NCBI GenBank assembly: GCA_013398955.1
Contig: VWPU01012146.1
Location: forward strand, 21,781-85,780
Reading direction: 5' to 3'
DNA: 64,000 nucleotides
Source of the DNA: Callaeas wilsoni
Taxonomy: Eukaryota > Chordata > Aves > Passeriformes > Callaeidae
Below, piece by piece: positions 46,701 to 61,724 of the stretch. Under the pieces are notes generated by a model. It was not told the origin of the DNA. It was given only the letters and a program-made list of their open reading frames with translations, and searched no databases. A program made the translations under genes and the position numbers. Position 1 is the stretch's first letter, and the number at the start of each line of letters is the position of its first letter.

Positions 46701-49700
46701 GCTGATTGCTGCATAGTCAGGCTCAGATGAAACCATTGAGGGCTGGAAGAAATTAATTTTACACAGTGCATTTTTTTTAAAAACTGTATTGTAATTATGG
46801 TAGGGAGTTACTACTGATCCCCTAACCGTCTTTGACTTGTGCAGTAAAGGCACCAGCAGCCTTAGTTAGACTAAAATTCAGAGTGGAATTTTTTATTATA
46901 AAAAAACTTAAAAGATATTGTTTCTAGATTTTGGCTCACAATGAGGAAGTTGCTGCGAGATTGCTTTTAGTGATTATTTCCACCATTATGAATACGATAT
47001 TTGCAATATAACATTAATCACAAGATTTCAGGAATTTTGGGGATATTGGAGATATTCAGCAATATTTTGAAAATACCAGGACAGATTACCCAAGTAAACA
47101 TTATTTTCTGATTGAAATATTGCAATATTCATGAACTGGTTTTGCCTGTACTTACTCTTCCTATCTCTTTGAGTTCCTTTTTTTTTTGTGCTGTCCTAAC
47201 TCACCTGTTAAATTCTATCTATTAATTTTGTTACCTATGAACATGGAAAATAAGTAATTTATTTTCTTTCTATGGTGGCCACATTTTTATTTGGAGATAT
47301 TTCTTATGTCTCTCCTATGCCTTTTGCTCTTTATCTATATCTTTGTCAATGTCCCATATTTTTCAGACAACTTACCATTCTTCTAGAGGTTTTTTGCTAG
47401 TGCTGCTTAACTGAACTCCACTTTGAGGCTCTTCTCTCTGGTGACTACGTCTTAAGTTTAATGAAGTAGATTAAATTTCTAAAAGACATTATTTTATTTT
47501 AATAGAATTTGGATAATAACTTTATCACAATGGATATAGGCCTGATGTCTCACATTCACTGAGTAGTCCTTCTAAACCTCCTCCTGGTCAGTGATTATGT
47601 ACTTATTTCTCACTGTATATTTATTCAGCTGATTATTCCAGCCTAGGGGTAGCACTGGTTCTCTCATTGAACCAAATCCTGTTTTTTAAAATCCACTTCT
47701 GTTGAGACAACTTTGAATTCAAATCTTGCCTTGCCAAATGCTTGTGGGTTGTGTCTTCATGGTATTTTTTGTTAATTGAAGAAATATGCTCTCTATTTCA
47801 TCATCTATGTCCCTAATGAAAAATAGACCACACCCAGAGCAGACAACTGTTGGAATTATTCTGAATATATTCTGCTAGCTTGATAGTAAACTAGCAATAA
47901 ACTTATTCCGATGAGTTGTTTACATCTATGCTCATGTTGCACTCGTGTAATATTCATTCTTTTTTGTTAGACCTAATTTTCAGTTTGTAGGGCTTGTTGA
48001 GTTTCAGTTCCTGGAAGAATGCTTCTTTCTGCACAGTAGTTGCTTTCTGTGTTTGCTATTGTAGATATTGTTCAGAATATCCCAAAATGGGAGAGTGTCT
48101 CCCTGGAAGAGGACAGGTTAGCTGCATTCATTGTTGCTACACAGGCCTGTGTGCAGAATGACTGTGCTACATAAATGGGTCTTGCTTATTTTATTTTCTC
48201 AATTCCATGAGCAGGTGTGGACTGTCTATCACCTCTGAAGTGCCTTTGATCCATGTCATTTCTTCACAGAAGAAAATAACTCTGGTACACCTTCCAAAAT
48301 ACATGTGGCAAATTTTGATATGGGTTAGATTATTCTTTAGAAAACAGATCTTTCAAAGGCCATTGATGATATGTTCAGATAGGCCACTGCTAACTCACCT
48401 GACTTAATTTAACATTGCTTGTAAAAGAAAGAAGCAAATGCAGAAGAATATTAAACAAAACTTGATGATTTTTTGGTAAAAGCAGAAATAACTGGGCCCC
48501 AGTTGTGGCAGAGATGTCAAGCCTTCAAATACTGAAGTGAAAATTTAACTTTCATCTTTTTTATGGTGTACTACAGGTCCTTGTGATTGTGGCTGGAAAT
48601 GGATCCTTTCTTATTGCCTGTATAATTACAAAGGCCAATTTTACACCTGGTTAAATAGAGTATTAAAAAGGCAGCTTGAAAAGTTAGGACATGAGAGAAG
48701 AAGATTTTCTTTTGAAATCTGCCACATACTTTGTGACAAAAATTGAAAAAAAATGGAGAAGCTCCAAATACAGCACTAGTTGCTGACTTACAGGTACATT
48801 ATAAACTGAAGGATTTAGTTAAGCTTGAATTTGAACTTAACCTGTTGATACCTCTCAAGAATACAATACAATAAAATTTTGTATTTTACTTTAACAAATG
48901 AATTTATGCTTTAGGAATAAAAAGATTGCATATCTGGAAATGCATTCCTAATGTGATCCAAGTAATCCTGTATCTGCTTTGTACAAAGTACCTGCATATT
49001 ACCCTCAGAAAAGTAGCATTTTGTAGTCACTTTGCAATGAAGTAAATGAGTGTCAAAAGGAACCATTCTTCTGGCACTGAAGTCCATGGAATAGAAGAGA
49101 GGGAATTTGCCAGTGCCGATTTTGTTTATGCTGGCAATCTTTGATGTAAACTCAAAATATTTTTGTTCACTTTTAGGGTCTTACAGGACAGAATTTATGT
49201 TCTTAAATTACTTTATGCATATTTCCAAAATTTGCTCATGAACTCTGCAAGAGCTAAGTGTGTTTGCAATAAGGTCATTTTGAAGGTAAACATGCATAAA
49301 CATAGCAAGTAGAAAAGTAAGCTGATGTTCCTGAGCTAAATCTCAAATGTGTAAAAATTTTGTTTTATTACATTTTTATACAGCTAGGTTGTCTTCTGCT
49401 AGGTATGTCACTTTATAAGAAAGCTTTAAACAGTCTTTCACTTCTAAGTATGAGAAAGTTATTTGATTTTGGAAGGAAGATTACAGCATATATTAACAAA
49501 GGCTCTTGCTACTTCACTTTCGGGCTGCTCTGCCATGTCTGTCTGAAAAACAGCATTTCAAGTTGTTATTTAAGCCATGTACAAAACACTGAATGGTACA
49601 TTTTTAAGAGGCTATGAGCCTTTTTCTCTTCTCTTGATCATTCATTTATAAGTTGAGAAACTCTTCCCTACTTTAGATCCATGTAATTGATTTTTCATTT

Positions 49701-52700
49701 TGAGCAATGCATAGTTAATATTATACAGGCTTACCTGACTTTTATCTCTCTTTTCTGTATTGTCTGACTTTCAATGAATAAATATCACATTGTTAAAAAC
49801 TTTTCAGTGATACTAACAGTCAATACTACTGACTGAACTCAAATGAATTTGATATTTTTAGGCCAAGGTTTTTGGTTTCAAGCCAGAAACGATTTGAAAA
49901 CATTCCAAGAAATCAGAAATACCAGACACTTAAAAATCCAATATCTCAAATAGGAAACAAGTAACAGCAGATCACATTTAAAATCATCTCAGAAACTGTG
50001 GTTCCCTTAGAAAAACTAGAAGAGTTTGGACATCAAAATCAGACAAATAATGGGACAGCAATATTAAATGTAGACAGGAAGACATCAATACCCTTCCATA
50101 TGTAGATATTTTACTTGCTGCACTTCCATTATAAAATAGAGTAAGTCCCTTGCATTCATACCACATACACATATTTTTTTCCTTCATGAGTCCACATCCT
50201 GCGCCTGCCAGGCCAAAACTGCCACTGAAATCAGAACTGGATCCAAGACCTTTCCATTTTCTTTTTGGCAAATGCAGAGAAACATGCATATTCACAGTCA
50301 TGTATATATTCCTCTTTATTATAAGAATTCCCTATTCTCTTAAGCATGGTGTTTTACTGATGTAAAGTGACCTAATTGGCATAAATAGATGGGACATGTC
50401 ACCACACGATGCGTCACTGTGGACACAGGAACAGATGTGCTGTTCAGAAATCTGCGGTTAAAATGTCTGTAATATGTTATTAAAGAAATATTTATTTTTC
50501 AAAAGTAAGAGATTTACTCCCCACAAAAATGTTGCTCTGGTAAAGTTCATGTCTTTCAATATGTTATGCTTTTAATAACTATCTTGAATATTGTGCTATA
50601 AAGCTCCCATTCGTGAAACTGTATTGAGATCACCATAGTCTCTTTCAAAAAATGAAAGCCACCAGAATATATTTCAGACAACTATTTAAGCATTTCAGCC
50701 TTGTAGTTACCTTTACATAGGAAATTCTGCCTCTGAAAATAAGGCAAACTGAACAAAACCTGTGGAATGGAGTTTAACTGATACACTTACATATCTAAAA
50801 AAAAGTTAGTGCTTTCCAAAAAAAGGAAAAAAAAACCTGTTTTCAGCATTCAAATCTTTTTGCAAGAGCTGAACAACATAACTCAAAAGAGTTTTCACAC
50901 CAGTTTTCTTTAATACTCCAAAGCAATATTATTTTATCCATTGACTGTAACTGAAAAAATCATTTGGTGTTGAAGAGTGATAGAGTTATACAGTCTAAAA
51001 CTTTGAGTTATTGAAAATAAATGGATGATTGCCATGAATTTTATAAATAGTGAACTCATGCTTATTAAGAAAAAAATTAAATCCTTGTTTATTAATATGT
51101 TTTTGGGGTGTTTTCACCCATAAATAATATTGTTAGGTAATTGTGTTTAAGGACGAAGCAAATAGTGGCTTATCTAACCATGGTTTCTTTTGGAAATAGG
51201 TGAAAGGACAAAACTAGAAGGGCGAAGAAGATAAAAGCAGGGATTCCTTTTTTTTTTTTAATGGAGAAAGAATATTGATTGGGCCCTAAGATTGCCAAGT
51301 GATTATAAAGAAAATTATCATTGTTTTTTATTCAGTGTTATTAATACCTTACTCTTGGTTCTGGTAGCTGCTTTGCACAGAAATATCAAAATACAGATAC
51401 TTGGTTTCTGATAACAGGAGTGAAGAGATGTGACCAAGCCATGATGACAAATATTATGTTCCAAGTTTGACAAGACCTAATGTAAAATAGTTATTGAGAT
51501 TTATGATTCAGAGTGTTGTGCCCTAGCATTGCTGGAAAGAAAAAGAATTTTCTTGTCCTTTGCCATAATGCCTGTTAAGACCCAAACAATGGAATTGCCT
51601 TGCTTGGCAGACAGAATAGACAATCTGAGTTGTCTTCGCTCAGGAATGAAATTTAATATTTCTTGCTGTGAAGAGTTTTCCATTTACTCCATTGTTCAGA
51701 CTGCATTGATTCAGACAAATTGATTGTCTCTGTGGTAACAGAATCATGCCAAGGGATGACAAAAGTTAAGTCATCTGTGACTAAAATTCAGTCAGTTTTT
51801 AACACTGAGTTTCTGGAGGCACTCAGATGAACTTCTGGAGGCATTGTGACTACTGAAACACAGCGGGTACACACTGAAATTCTTTGTAGTACTGGCTACA
51901 AAATGGGATTAATTTTGTTTTTATAATTTAGAATTTTTGTCATGTGGCTTTAATTTATGAACCCGTATGCAGATTAATTCCTAGATAGGGATTCTCTCTT
52001 CAAAACCCAAACTTTTATTTTGGGCTTACGCATAGCCAGATATTGGTCAAATGACCTTAAGCTTTGCACTTAGTTAGGCAAGGTGTACTGCAAAGGCTGT
52101 CTTTGAATTCATTACCTCCATAAATCAGCATTATAAGCATTGATCAGTAAGGCTCAATCCACTCTTAACCAAAAGTTTAATGTAGTCTTCATTTACAGTG
52201 TGTTCGCTCTGTGTTTTCTTGATGATGTACTTTATATAAGGATACTTACGTGAATATATTGTAAAATAAACAATAAATTTATTTCATCCTGTAAGTTTAT
52301 TTACAAACTATTTAGGTTGCCTAGATACAGATTTTGTTTACAAGAAACCCACCCTAGACATCTTTCCATTGAGGAGGCAGGTTTCAGGTTAGCGAATGTA
52401 AGCTTTCAGTAGGCTTATTTTTATTAGTTACCTTCTGTGCATCACTTGTGGTCCAGGGGATTTCCCCAGGGACCCAAGGCTATAGCTTGAAAACCACTTT
52501 TTTTAGGAACTGAGAGGTTTTGCCAGCCAATAATTTTAAAAGAAGACTTTGAGAGGATGGCATTAGTCTTTTTGTCAAAGAACATCATATCTCTGCTTAG
52601 GAAGAAAGAAGAGGAAGGACAGCACTAATTATTTGTTATGCACAGAAATACTGAACATCAGCATTAAACTTTTATTATATTTCTGGGACTGAGCACTGAT

Positions 52701-55700
52701 TATTTATATTTCAAATTTTTTTTGTTTGTATTATGCTTTAACCAATAGAATAATTTTTCCTCCTTTGACCAGAAAAAAAGAAAATCTAATTCAAAATACA
52801 GAAAAACATGGAAACTATGTTAAGTCTTGCAATCTGAAAACCAGAAAACAACTGTAGTTCCAGGAAAAAAACATAAAAAATGGAGAAAATCACACATCTA
52901 GACCTCAGGCCAATAAGTTAACATGTAGATTGCACCATTCATCTAGCTTTTACTGGGCGTAATTAGAACTATTGGATAATTAAAGGGCAACATAGAACAG
53001 AAAGGCTTAGTTTTTCTTTACCTAGTGAAAGCATTTCATCAAAGTTCTCTGTAAATAGATTTTTAAAAATTTACTAGCACAAAAATAGATAACTCACAGA
53101 TCTTTTGGAAAACTGAAGTATTACTGCAAAAATGTGAGAACCCTGTGGATGACTTTTCCTTTTGAAAATTCAGAGATGAGAGCTTTGCAAAGGAAAAAAT
53201 GAACTTTTGGAAGGTAACTAAATGTCTTCAGCAATTTCTGTGAATTAGTCTAGAAAAAAGTCTGAATGAGTGGTAATTTCTTCTAATATTCACTGCATCT
53301 CAGAGCAGGATTTTTTAAACCATTTTGTTTGAGCAATAATCTAACCTTTCCATAAATCCCCACATAACATATTTTCCAGAGTTGTCACATTTTTGCTTTT
53401 TACAGCTAAAAATTAAGTTAAATTTTGGACATGTATTTATTTCTTTACATCATTGTGTTTGTTGACTTTCTTGCTTCCTTAGTGTATGTGTGTGACTTTT
53501 TTGTCATTTCCCAGAAACTTTCTGACCTACTGAGAATACAGAAGTTGTTCATAGACCATTTAAGAAAGATTATGCCGTAAAAAATGTAAAAAAAATATTA
53601 TTTATCTGTGCCAGTAACCCTTCTTTCTGTGTTGATGCATAGCTAAAGAGACAATTCCAGCATAACCTGTCAGTATCTCTTTTTTCAAGTTCATTTTCAC
53701 TCCTGGAGAGGCTAAGCAGTAGATTTTAGGAAGACAGCAACATAGGGTAACTAAAGAAATTTTTTGATCCTTTGTTAATTAAAATAATTACATTATTGTT
53801 ATGTGGAGAAAGCTAACAGTGTGCTAAGGATTAAATTGTTTCAGATGTAAAGGATACTTATAAGCTTAAAAACACTTTGCAAAGGTAAAGGTTCAGAAGT
53901 CTACAGTTCCTTTATTAGATGTAAAAGAGAAAATAAATTGAAAGATGCTATTTCTCTGCTAAACGTTGAATAAAGATCACCTGCCAATATGACTACTATT
54001 CCAGAAGTGCCTAGAAAATGATGGGGTTGAGCGTGTGGTCACTTTTGCATCTTTTTCCAGTTCTGGGGTTTATAGGTTACTAAAATGGTTAAAACACATA
54101 CAGAATGCAGTAGCAGATACCACATGGTAATTTTGATTACGCTACCAAGGTTCTGAACAACCTGTTTAGCTTTCAGAAAAAGAGATAACTTATGTGAAAA
54201 GAAAACCCCTCAGGGTTTTACAGCTAGGTAAAGATTTTCACCATATAACTGTAATCAGGTCATATAAAATTATTCAATGCAGTTCAGAAGTTAAGCTTCT
54301 AAGTTAAATAATTAAAGGATATGAAATTAGGAAGCTAAATTGTTTTATGGCCTTGAATTTGTGATATAATAATTCAAAGCAACTTTATACAGCCTGGCAT
54401 CCTTTGCTTTGCTTCAGTGAGAAATTTTAGCCTGTTCAAAAACAATATTGTCCAGCTGTTTCAAAGTCCATAGACGTTAAAATGCATGTAAGTGATTTTT
54501 TCCTTCAAGGTGCCAGAATGAAACAGACCTGCCTCTTCCCACATGGACCATTAAGACAGTGATGTCAGCATCCTCAGGATGCAGTTTTTATCTTTAACTG
54601 CTCATTAAATGAATGCATGTTCCTGGGAAACTCAAACTCTGCTGACCTCTTTAAACCTTTGTTCAGATTATAATCACTAAATTCATTCATTCAGGAAAAA
54701 TAGCATGTGACATACCAGAATAATTACAATTAACCAACACAGCATTAATTTGGATTATCTAAGACTGAAATGAATGATTGGTCTCTGGTGGGGAAATTCT
54801 CATCAAATAAAAGTGAAGTATAGATGAATAATGAATAAGAAAAGGAAATTACGATTAATGAACACTAGATGAACAGAAAAATATGCTTGGTATGTGAGAC
54901 AGTAAATAGTTCATTTGGGAAAATGGGTGTTTGAGGATGAATATTTCTAAATAAAAACAATATCCTGCCTGGGCCTTGTTGGAATAATCCATATCTAAAG
55001 CAATGTTTTACCTTATCCCTTCTTGAAAACATTTTTCAGTACACTTATACTCTATTTTAGCTGATAAAGCTTATTGTCTTTATTTAGTCTGATAATATCC
55101 TGTTTTGAAATATCTCTGAAAGAATTGTGGAGCAGAGATTTGTCATGTGGACAACTTTAATTTTGGCACAGACCAAAAATACTATTTGATTGAGACTAAA
55201 ATACTTTTTTTTCCTGTTAGACCATCTGGTACACTAGGCACAAGGTACAGTTTTCTCCTGTGCTTGGAGAAGGTGACAATTGTGGAAAAGCAAGTTCATA
55301 TTTTCAGACAATCTATGAAAAAAAAAAGATTGTATGTAATAATAACACTTCATCCTTTTGCATATATTGAGTTTCTTGCATTTCTGTCTGTGTAAATGCT
55401 CTCCCATCAAGATCATAATACAAAACGTGAACCTCAGCTTCTCTCAGAAGTTCATGTGGTTACCTTATTCAAAAACATGCCACTTTGGCTTTAGGTTAAC
55501 TCCTCTGGCTTTAGGTAACTCCTCTATTTAGCAATTGCTTATTTTACTTCTGAATTTATAATGCTAAGAATTCATTATGGAAAAGAAATTTTGCTTGAGT
55601 CATTGCCATCAGTTTTTGAGTATAGCTAGTACTTTCTCCTGCTAACTATGCATGGCTTATTTATGCTTATAAACAGCTTATAAGTATTCTATCATTCCTT

Positions 55701-55791
55701 TGAGTTACAAAACCCAATTAAACCAAGTAGCCTGAAGATGCCACCTAAATGTTTGCTTAAAAGGCAGATTCATCTCTTCTCAAGCAAAGAA
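43704..55791. other. Intergenic desert, no feature recognised
   Basis: Twelve kilobases of AT-rich DNA with no CR1 piece, no coding signature above about 105 codons and no RNA gene that I can recognise. Conserved noncoding elements cannot be judged without alignment. Confidence 0.5.
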
Positions 55792-56066
55792 ATGCATCAC
55801 AACCGATTGCATTCTATGGGTCAAGACAAGGACAGCCACTGTGGGAACAGGCAGACACGTATCTCCTTTGAGCCATGGAGATCTGCCCTCTGGGACTATG
55901 CTCGGTGACGCAGGACAGGGGTGGCGAATGAATAGGAGGGATCATCAGGTGTTGATCCCAGTGAGGCATAGCTGCTAAGGCATGGATTTACCAGGCATCC
56001 AAGTACTACTTGAATGAGCTCTACTCCAGGTCATACGGCCAGGACAGGGAGAAGACCACACTGTGA
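55792..56066 (+). pseudogene. Possible degenerate coding block, unidentified
   Basis: GC-richer than its flanks. One frame from ATG 55,792 to TGA 55,906 begins MHHNRLHSMGQDKD. A different frame from about 55,968 to TGA 56,064 encodes AWIYQASKYYLNELYSRSYG followed by a charged end. A single ancestral reading frame broken by indels and stops would explain both, as would chance. I do not recognise the protein and do not assign a function. Confidence 0.25.
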
Positions 56067-58244
56067 AACATTCATGTGTTGTGACTAGTCTGTAGAAGAA
56101 AACAAATCCGTGAAGAACTTGCATGAGACAGGCCATCCTTGTATGTATCACCTTTTGGCCTAGAAGCCAAAAGCAGCAAGCTTGGAATTAAACAGCATGA
56201 GAAACTACAAGAGATTGACTACTTAAGAAATACTTTTCAAATTAAAGATTCAAATCAGTTTGAATTGTGTAAACACTTGCAAAGAAAATTTACTTCTTTG
56301 ACTTTGAATTTGACTCTTCAGTACTGCCAGGCTCTTGCTTGGAAAGTCCTCATCCTGACTCCTTGTAGTAACCAAGGAAGGGTAGCACTTTCAGGAAAAA
56401 AACATAATTTACATTTACTGGATTACAGATACCCATCTGGCACAGGCAATATGCTCTCAACACTCACTCTCTGCTGTATTATGGTATAAAATGGTATGAG
56501 CATGCACCAAGTTCTCACCAGAGCTGTGCTATCCCTCTGCAGGGGGTACAGCGCTAAGGAAACTGGAGAATTCAGCTAGTCTGTCTTTAGACTGCCATCA
56601 TAGGAGAGGATCTCTTACTTTCAAAGCTGAATTATTTGAAATGCAGTGAAAATAGGTATAAATAAGATTGTATCTTCCCTTGAAAGTAGTGCTTTTTGGT
56701 AGCTTAAATGAAGACAACATGCATGCTGTATGGTGCACCTCCTCAGTGCTGAATCAGCTTTTATCAGTTTTTGTTTAAAAAAACAGACCAGGTGCCAGTT
56801 ACTGGAGACAGACGTCATTGGGGTCTTTAGTTCAGTAGGGTACAAATGTACCCTAAAATTAAAACCCAGTGCTCTGTTTGTTTCTGCTGTTCATGAAGCC
56901 ATCAATAAACTCACAACAACATGGTCTCTCTCGTAGTGTTCCAATGTCAGCTGCTCCTGTGGCCAACTTTAACCTACTGTGAATGGGTTTCATTTAGTTT
57001 CTCCATCCTCTGTATACAGTAGGCTGGCTATCCAGGAACCATATTTTATTTTCAGCTTCAGTTTCTTTTCCACTGAAAATAAAAAACAAAAATGTATTCA
57101 TCCTTCTGGGTTCCAGTCTTAACAAGCTTTAAAATACTATAGTATTTTGCATTTATATACTATCAACCAGAGGGCTTTTCAGGATCTAATACAAAGGTAC
57201 TGCCTTACACCTCTCAGAAGAACAGCCAGTAAATTGAAAATCAAGAACTGTTTAACTGGGTACAGAAATCCTGTACAATTGTTCCATTTATTGCATCTCA
57301 CACTAGAGGAGGGACTATGAAATCCTAAGACAAATGAGTTATATGGAAAAATACTGTATCCTAGGGAGGAGCTAAATCTTCACTGTATAAATAAAGGGCA
57401 AGTGCTGTGGTAGCAACGCTCACAGAGTAACTCAGGTTCATACCTCAGAGTCCTTCCTTGTGATCCTCATTCCTGTTGATTTCCTCCTTTTCCTATTCAA
57501 CATTTAGGCATTTTTTGACTTTCCTTTTTCTGGGACAGTTTCTTTCAACTTTTCACAGCCAGTTCTCTGTAGTCTGTTTTATGCAGGGCTGGTTCCTGCC
57601 TCCTAACGCTCCCTTTGAGCTAGCAAGACGTAGTATTTACATAAAGCATTCTATTCCTTATAGTTTTAAGAGAGACATGTTCTCACATGTTCTCATAGCA
57701 GATCTCACTCTTGCCTCAGCTTATGAAAAATAAATATAGAATTAGAATAATAGTTCGAGGGAGTTGGGGTACAAAATAGAGTACTATCTTTTTAGCTGTA
57801 AAGCTTGTCTCAAGTGGCAGCTAAAAATAACAGGCTCTGATGGATAAAGATACATAACACATGGAAAATAACATCACATCTCTAGCATAGATGTGCACAA
57901 CTCCCACATTTTGTTGTGGTTTTGCCTCAGTTCTACCATAACTATTTTATCTTTTCAACAGAGACAATGGTGAACTTCAGCTTGTGTCCACACCTTTCAC
58001 TGCACCTTAAACAGCAGGAGGCCCTCTGAGTGCCTATGAGAACTGTCTTACAAATCAAAGAAACAGTAAATACTGTTTCAGTATGTGGTCTCTCGTGTGT
58101 ACAGAAAGATACCTTGTGGACAGGATCATGGTGTCAGCAGGCAATGAGCTGTGACAGCTGGCATGAGGAGAGGTGCATGGGGTTACACTAGGGTTGAGGG
58201 GCTGAGACCTGGGATGATGGAGGAAAACTCTTCACTGTGCAGGG
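56067..58244. other. Intergenic, no feature recognised
   Basis: AT-rich. A 116-codon frame (56,139-56,489), the longest in this part, lacks recognisable domains and is probably chance. Confidence 0.5.
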
Positions 58245-58283
58245 TTGTCTCTAAAGTTGCTTGGGCTTGTCTCTAAAGTTGCT
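58245..58283 (+). repeat. Short tandem duplication, 22-base period
   Basis: ttgtctctaaagttgct occurs at 58,245-58,261 and again at 58,267-58,283. Confidence 0.8.
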
Positions 58284-59848
58284 AAAGATGACTTCTGCTA
58301 GCACTGACTCACCTGTGGACCTGCTCATTGCCATCCTTGCCCTTTTGCAGCCCAAAAGGCAGAGGAGGGAAAGACAGAAGAACAGACACTGCGGCTGCTA
58401 GGCCAAACGCAAATCTTTTACAGCTATTAGGTACAGTGGCAGAAATCTCTGTTGGATGCATGACAGGATAAGTAGGATCTAAGAAGAAAGAGACAGATTG
58501 TTGCTGTCATGCAAGCACTTTGCAACCCTGCACACAACACAGAGGGAAAGCAAGGTTTAGGAAGAGAAGATGTTCCTGATCCTGGAAGAACGCTCCCGAC
58601 AGGAATAGTGAAATATAGCCATGGCAGCAAATCCAGTGTCAGGGAAGTAGAAAAAACTCCTTCTTAGTCTTCTTAGTGATTAACTCATGAATCTGGAAGA
58701 TTAGACACTTCCGTATTGATCCTTAATAATGGTTTTCCCCTGGCTATGACAAAAGTGTTCTCAGCTGCAAAAACACAAGTGCAGGTCATGTGTGTCCAAT
58801 ACCATAGAAAACCAAAGATTTTTTAATGATTCAAAGAACACAGTGCTGCCTGCAATCCCTTAAACCACTTCCTGCAGCCCCCTCTTACTCTCAAGTGTAC
58901 CTAAAAGTGACACGTTTTCCATGTGCTTCTGACTCACATCATCTCTTGGCTGCAAAACCTTATTCTCTGTATTTATATTCAGTTTCATCCTTGCATAAGA
59001 AATGCTCTTGCATTGTACCTTGTCACCAACAGTCACAGACTGAATGATCTCTGATCTCACTTTCCATTGAGAGATATACTGGAAAAAGCAGTTAATTCAG
59101 GCAATCAGATACATACCTGGTAAAACACTAAGAAACATAAAACCACATGACTGATTTAGACAAGCTATATCCGACATCGTATTGAAAGGGTGAGAATGGT
59201 GATGAAGACAAGTGGCTCTGAATCTCACAAAAATTTAATTAAGTGCATTTTCCCCTTCATGCTAATATCATGATGCTGATTGACTTTGTCAAGATGTAAA
59301 CAAGTGCTTTCAGGCTTTCTTTGCCTATCAAAGAGTAGCACAACAGGCATTTGTTGGCCTAATTTTAGGAAACTAAATGTACATTGCTGTGCATTGTCAT
59401 TTGATAGTTTTGATATGGTGGCTAAGAACTACAGCAAGATCCTGTAGGCAAACCCCATCCTTTTCTCTTGTTGATGTGAGATAGATGAGAGCAGTAATGT
59501 GTTTCAACAGGATAAAGAAAGTTTGGTGTAAAGGGCTCAATTAAAAATTGCTTTCATTTCATTAAAACGTCCTGTCTGTAGATTTTATTCAAAACAAGTT
59601 TGAATTGCCTTACATAGAACTAAATATTCTCTGCAGCATTTTTGAGCTACAAATATTTTTGATTTCCTTCTGTTCAGTAGCATCACCTATTGATACTGCA
59701 TTTTATGAGAGGGAAGGGAAAGAAAAATGCAGTATATTTAGATGCAACCTGAAAATTAAGCTGAGAAAAAGTTCTGACAAAATTACTGGTGGAAACTGAT
59801 AAGTCAAAACAACAGTAAAACATTTTCCCCAATAACTTTTGTTAAATA
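58284..59848. other. Intergenic, no feature recognised
   Basis: No gene or known repeat recognised. Confidence 0.5.
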
Positions 59849-59890
59849 TTTTGTTAAAACATATATAACTTTTGTTAAAACATATATAAC
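59849..59890 (+). repeat. Perfect tandem duplication of 21 bases
   Basis: Two adjacent identical units starting ttttgttaaaac and ending atatataac. A partial third copy (cttttgttaaa) lies just upstream near 59,836. Confidence 0.9.
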
Positions 59891-61724
59891 TTTCAAAAAG
59901 AAATTTATATGGTAAAAATGGAAATTTGATTTTCTAACGTTTGATTCCAGAAAGAAATCAAAGTTTATTTAACCACTCATTTTACTGTGAAAATGATAAC
60001 TGTCCATTCCAGATGCTTTTGATAGGATAATAAACAATGTCACAGCTTGGTAACAAACTGTGTTTACCAAGCCAGCTTGCAGGTATGTTTGGCAATGGCC
60101 ATGGCTAAGAAAATGAATGACACATCAAATATTCCGGGAAGACAGCATAAGGAGTAGGTCTGAGATCTTGCAGAATTTTCTTTTTTACTTCATTCAAATT
60201 GAATCACAAAAAAATTTTATGTAGAAATATTCTACATTTTGCATGTAAATTTCCTCATGCCTTTTTCTTTCATCACAAAATATTTTGCCCTTCATCTCTA
60301 TGTAGTTTTCATTTTAATTCCTAATGTTGGCTTAAGTCTTTACACCACAAAATATTAAATCACTTTTGATTGCCTTTTTGTCTTTTTTCATTTTGGATGA
60401 TATTTCGAAGGGGCCTGGTTCAAAAAAACCTGGAACAAATGCTAGTTCTTTGGTGTATTTTTATTTTAATCTGATCCATCCTTCTTCATTTTTTAATCAT
60501 CTATTTCTATTGCATTTATGAAAAAAATTGTAGGGAAATGCAATGAAATTTTATGATGCATTTACTTGTCAATATTTTAACTTTAAAATAATTTTTATAA
60601 AATATCTCCGTTATGAAAATCTCATCTCATTATGGAAAACTATTTTGAACTGCATTTTCATCATTTCTAATAAGAAACTCTTAGCTAGAATGGCATTGAG
60701 AGAGCTTCTGCTAAGTCTTTGGAAATATATCTTGCAACTTCAGATTTAATTCTTTACAGGATGCCTAATGGCTGTTGCTGTAGATACAGTGAAGTAAAAA
60801 AAAGAAAAATAAATTCTTTGTGTGGCTAACCAATATTCAGTGTGTCTCCAGGAGATCAGGAGATAAAAAAAAAAATATTTTCTACCTGAGGAAAATTTTA
60901 ATACTTTGAAGATTAATGCTAGAGCTCTGTTAAATTCTCTTTCGTTTACCATTGATGTATCTGAGATTAAATTTTTGTGGCTAGAGGGATAATGAAATTT
61001 TTAACAGGAACGTTAGGTTGGACATGTAATATTGGGACAGCAAAAACTTATGTAGAGTACAGGAGTGTAGAGAAATTGAAATACCAACGAAACTTACAAT
61101 AAGATTTATTTGAAATTTTTTTATACTTTTTTTTATGATACATGTAAAAAATTGGCTAACCTGAAGTGCTGAGTATTTTAACTGCATCTACAAATGCAAT
61201 CCTTAGAAAAGATTCCCTGAAATTCTGGTCATTGGTTAAAAATTCAGAATCATTGCTTGGAGGAAGAAAGGGACTTCACAGCCTTGCTTTTCAAATGAAT
61301 GTCCCGCTCACTATGCAATTGACTCCTCCCTTGTTTAATTTTGACAAGAAGAGCAGAGCATCAGCCCAGCTTTGAGCAGGTAGACAGCGCTAGTTCTTCA
61401 CTAACGGTTGCTGATGTTAACTGGATTTTCCTCAGAAGAAATGAATATTATTCTTTCACACAAATCCTGACATAGACCTTATGTGGAGGAAGCCAACAAT
61501 ATGGATGATATTTCTTCTACTTGTGTTTTAAAGAAAGTAGGTGGAAGTGTTTCATCAGCCAAGGAACCCAGCCTTAATCCTGAATGTAATTGTGTCCGAA
61601 GGACACACAAATCATTCAGGGTCATCAGGCTGGTAAAGTCTCATTTTTGGGCCCTAGTTAGGCTTAGCCCTCTGGGCAAAGTGCAGAATAGTCCTCTCTT
61701 CCCTCATAAATGGACAGACAGCAG
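59891..61724. other. Intergenic, no feature recognised
   Basis: AT-rich. The last 200 bases could be a diverged inward extension of the CR1 that follows, but I cannot support it. Confidence 0.45.

Noticed and set aside
56139..56489. 116-codon open frame
   Set aside because: No recognisable domain, AT-rich composition like its flanks, and no transcription or conservation evidence available.
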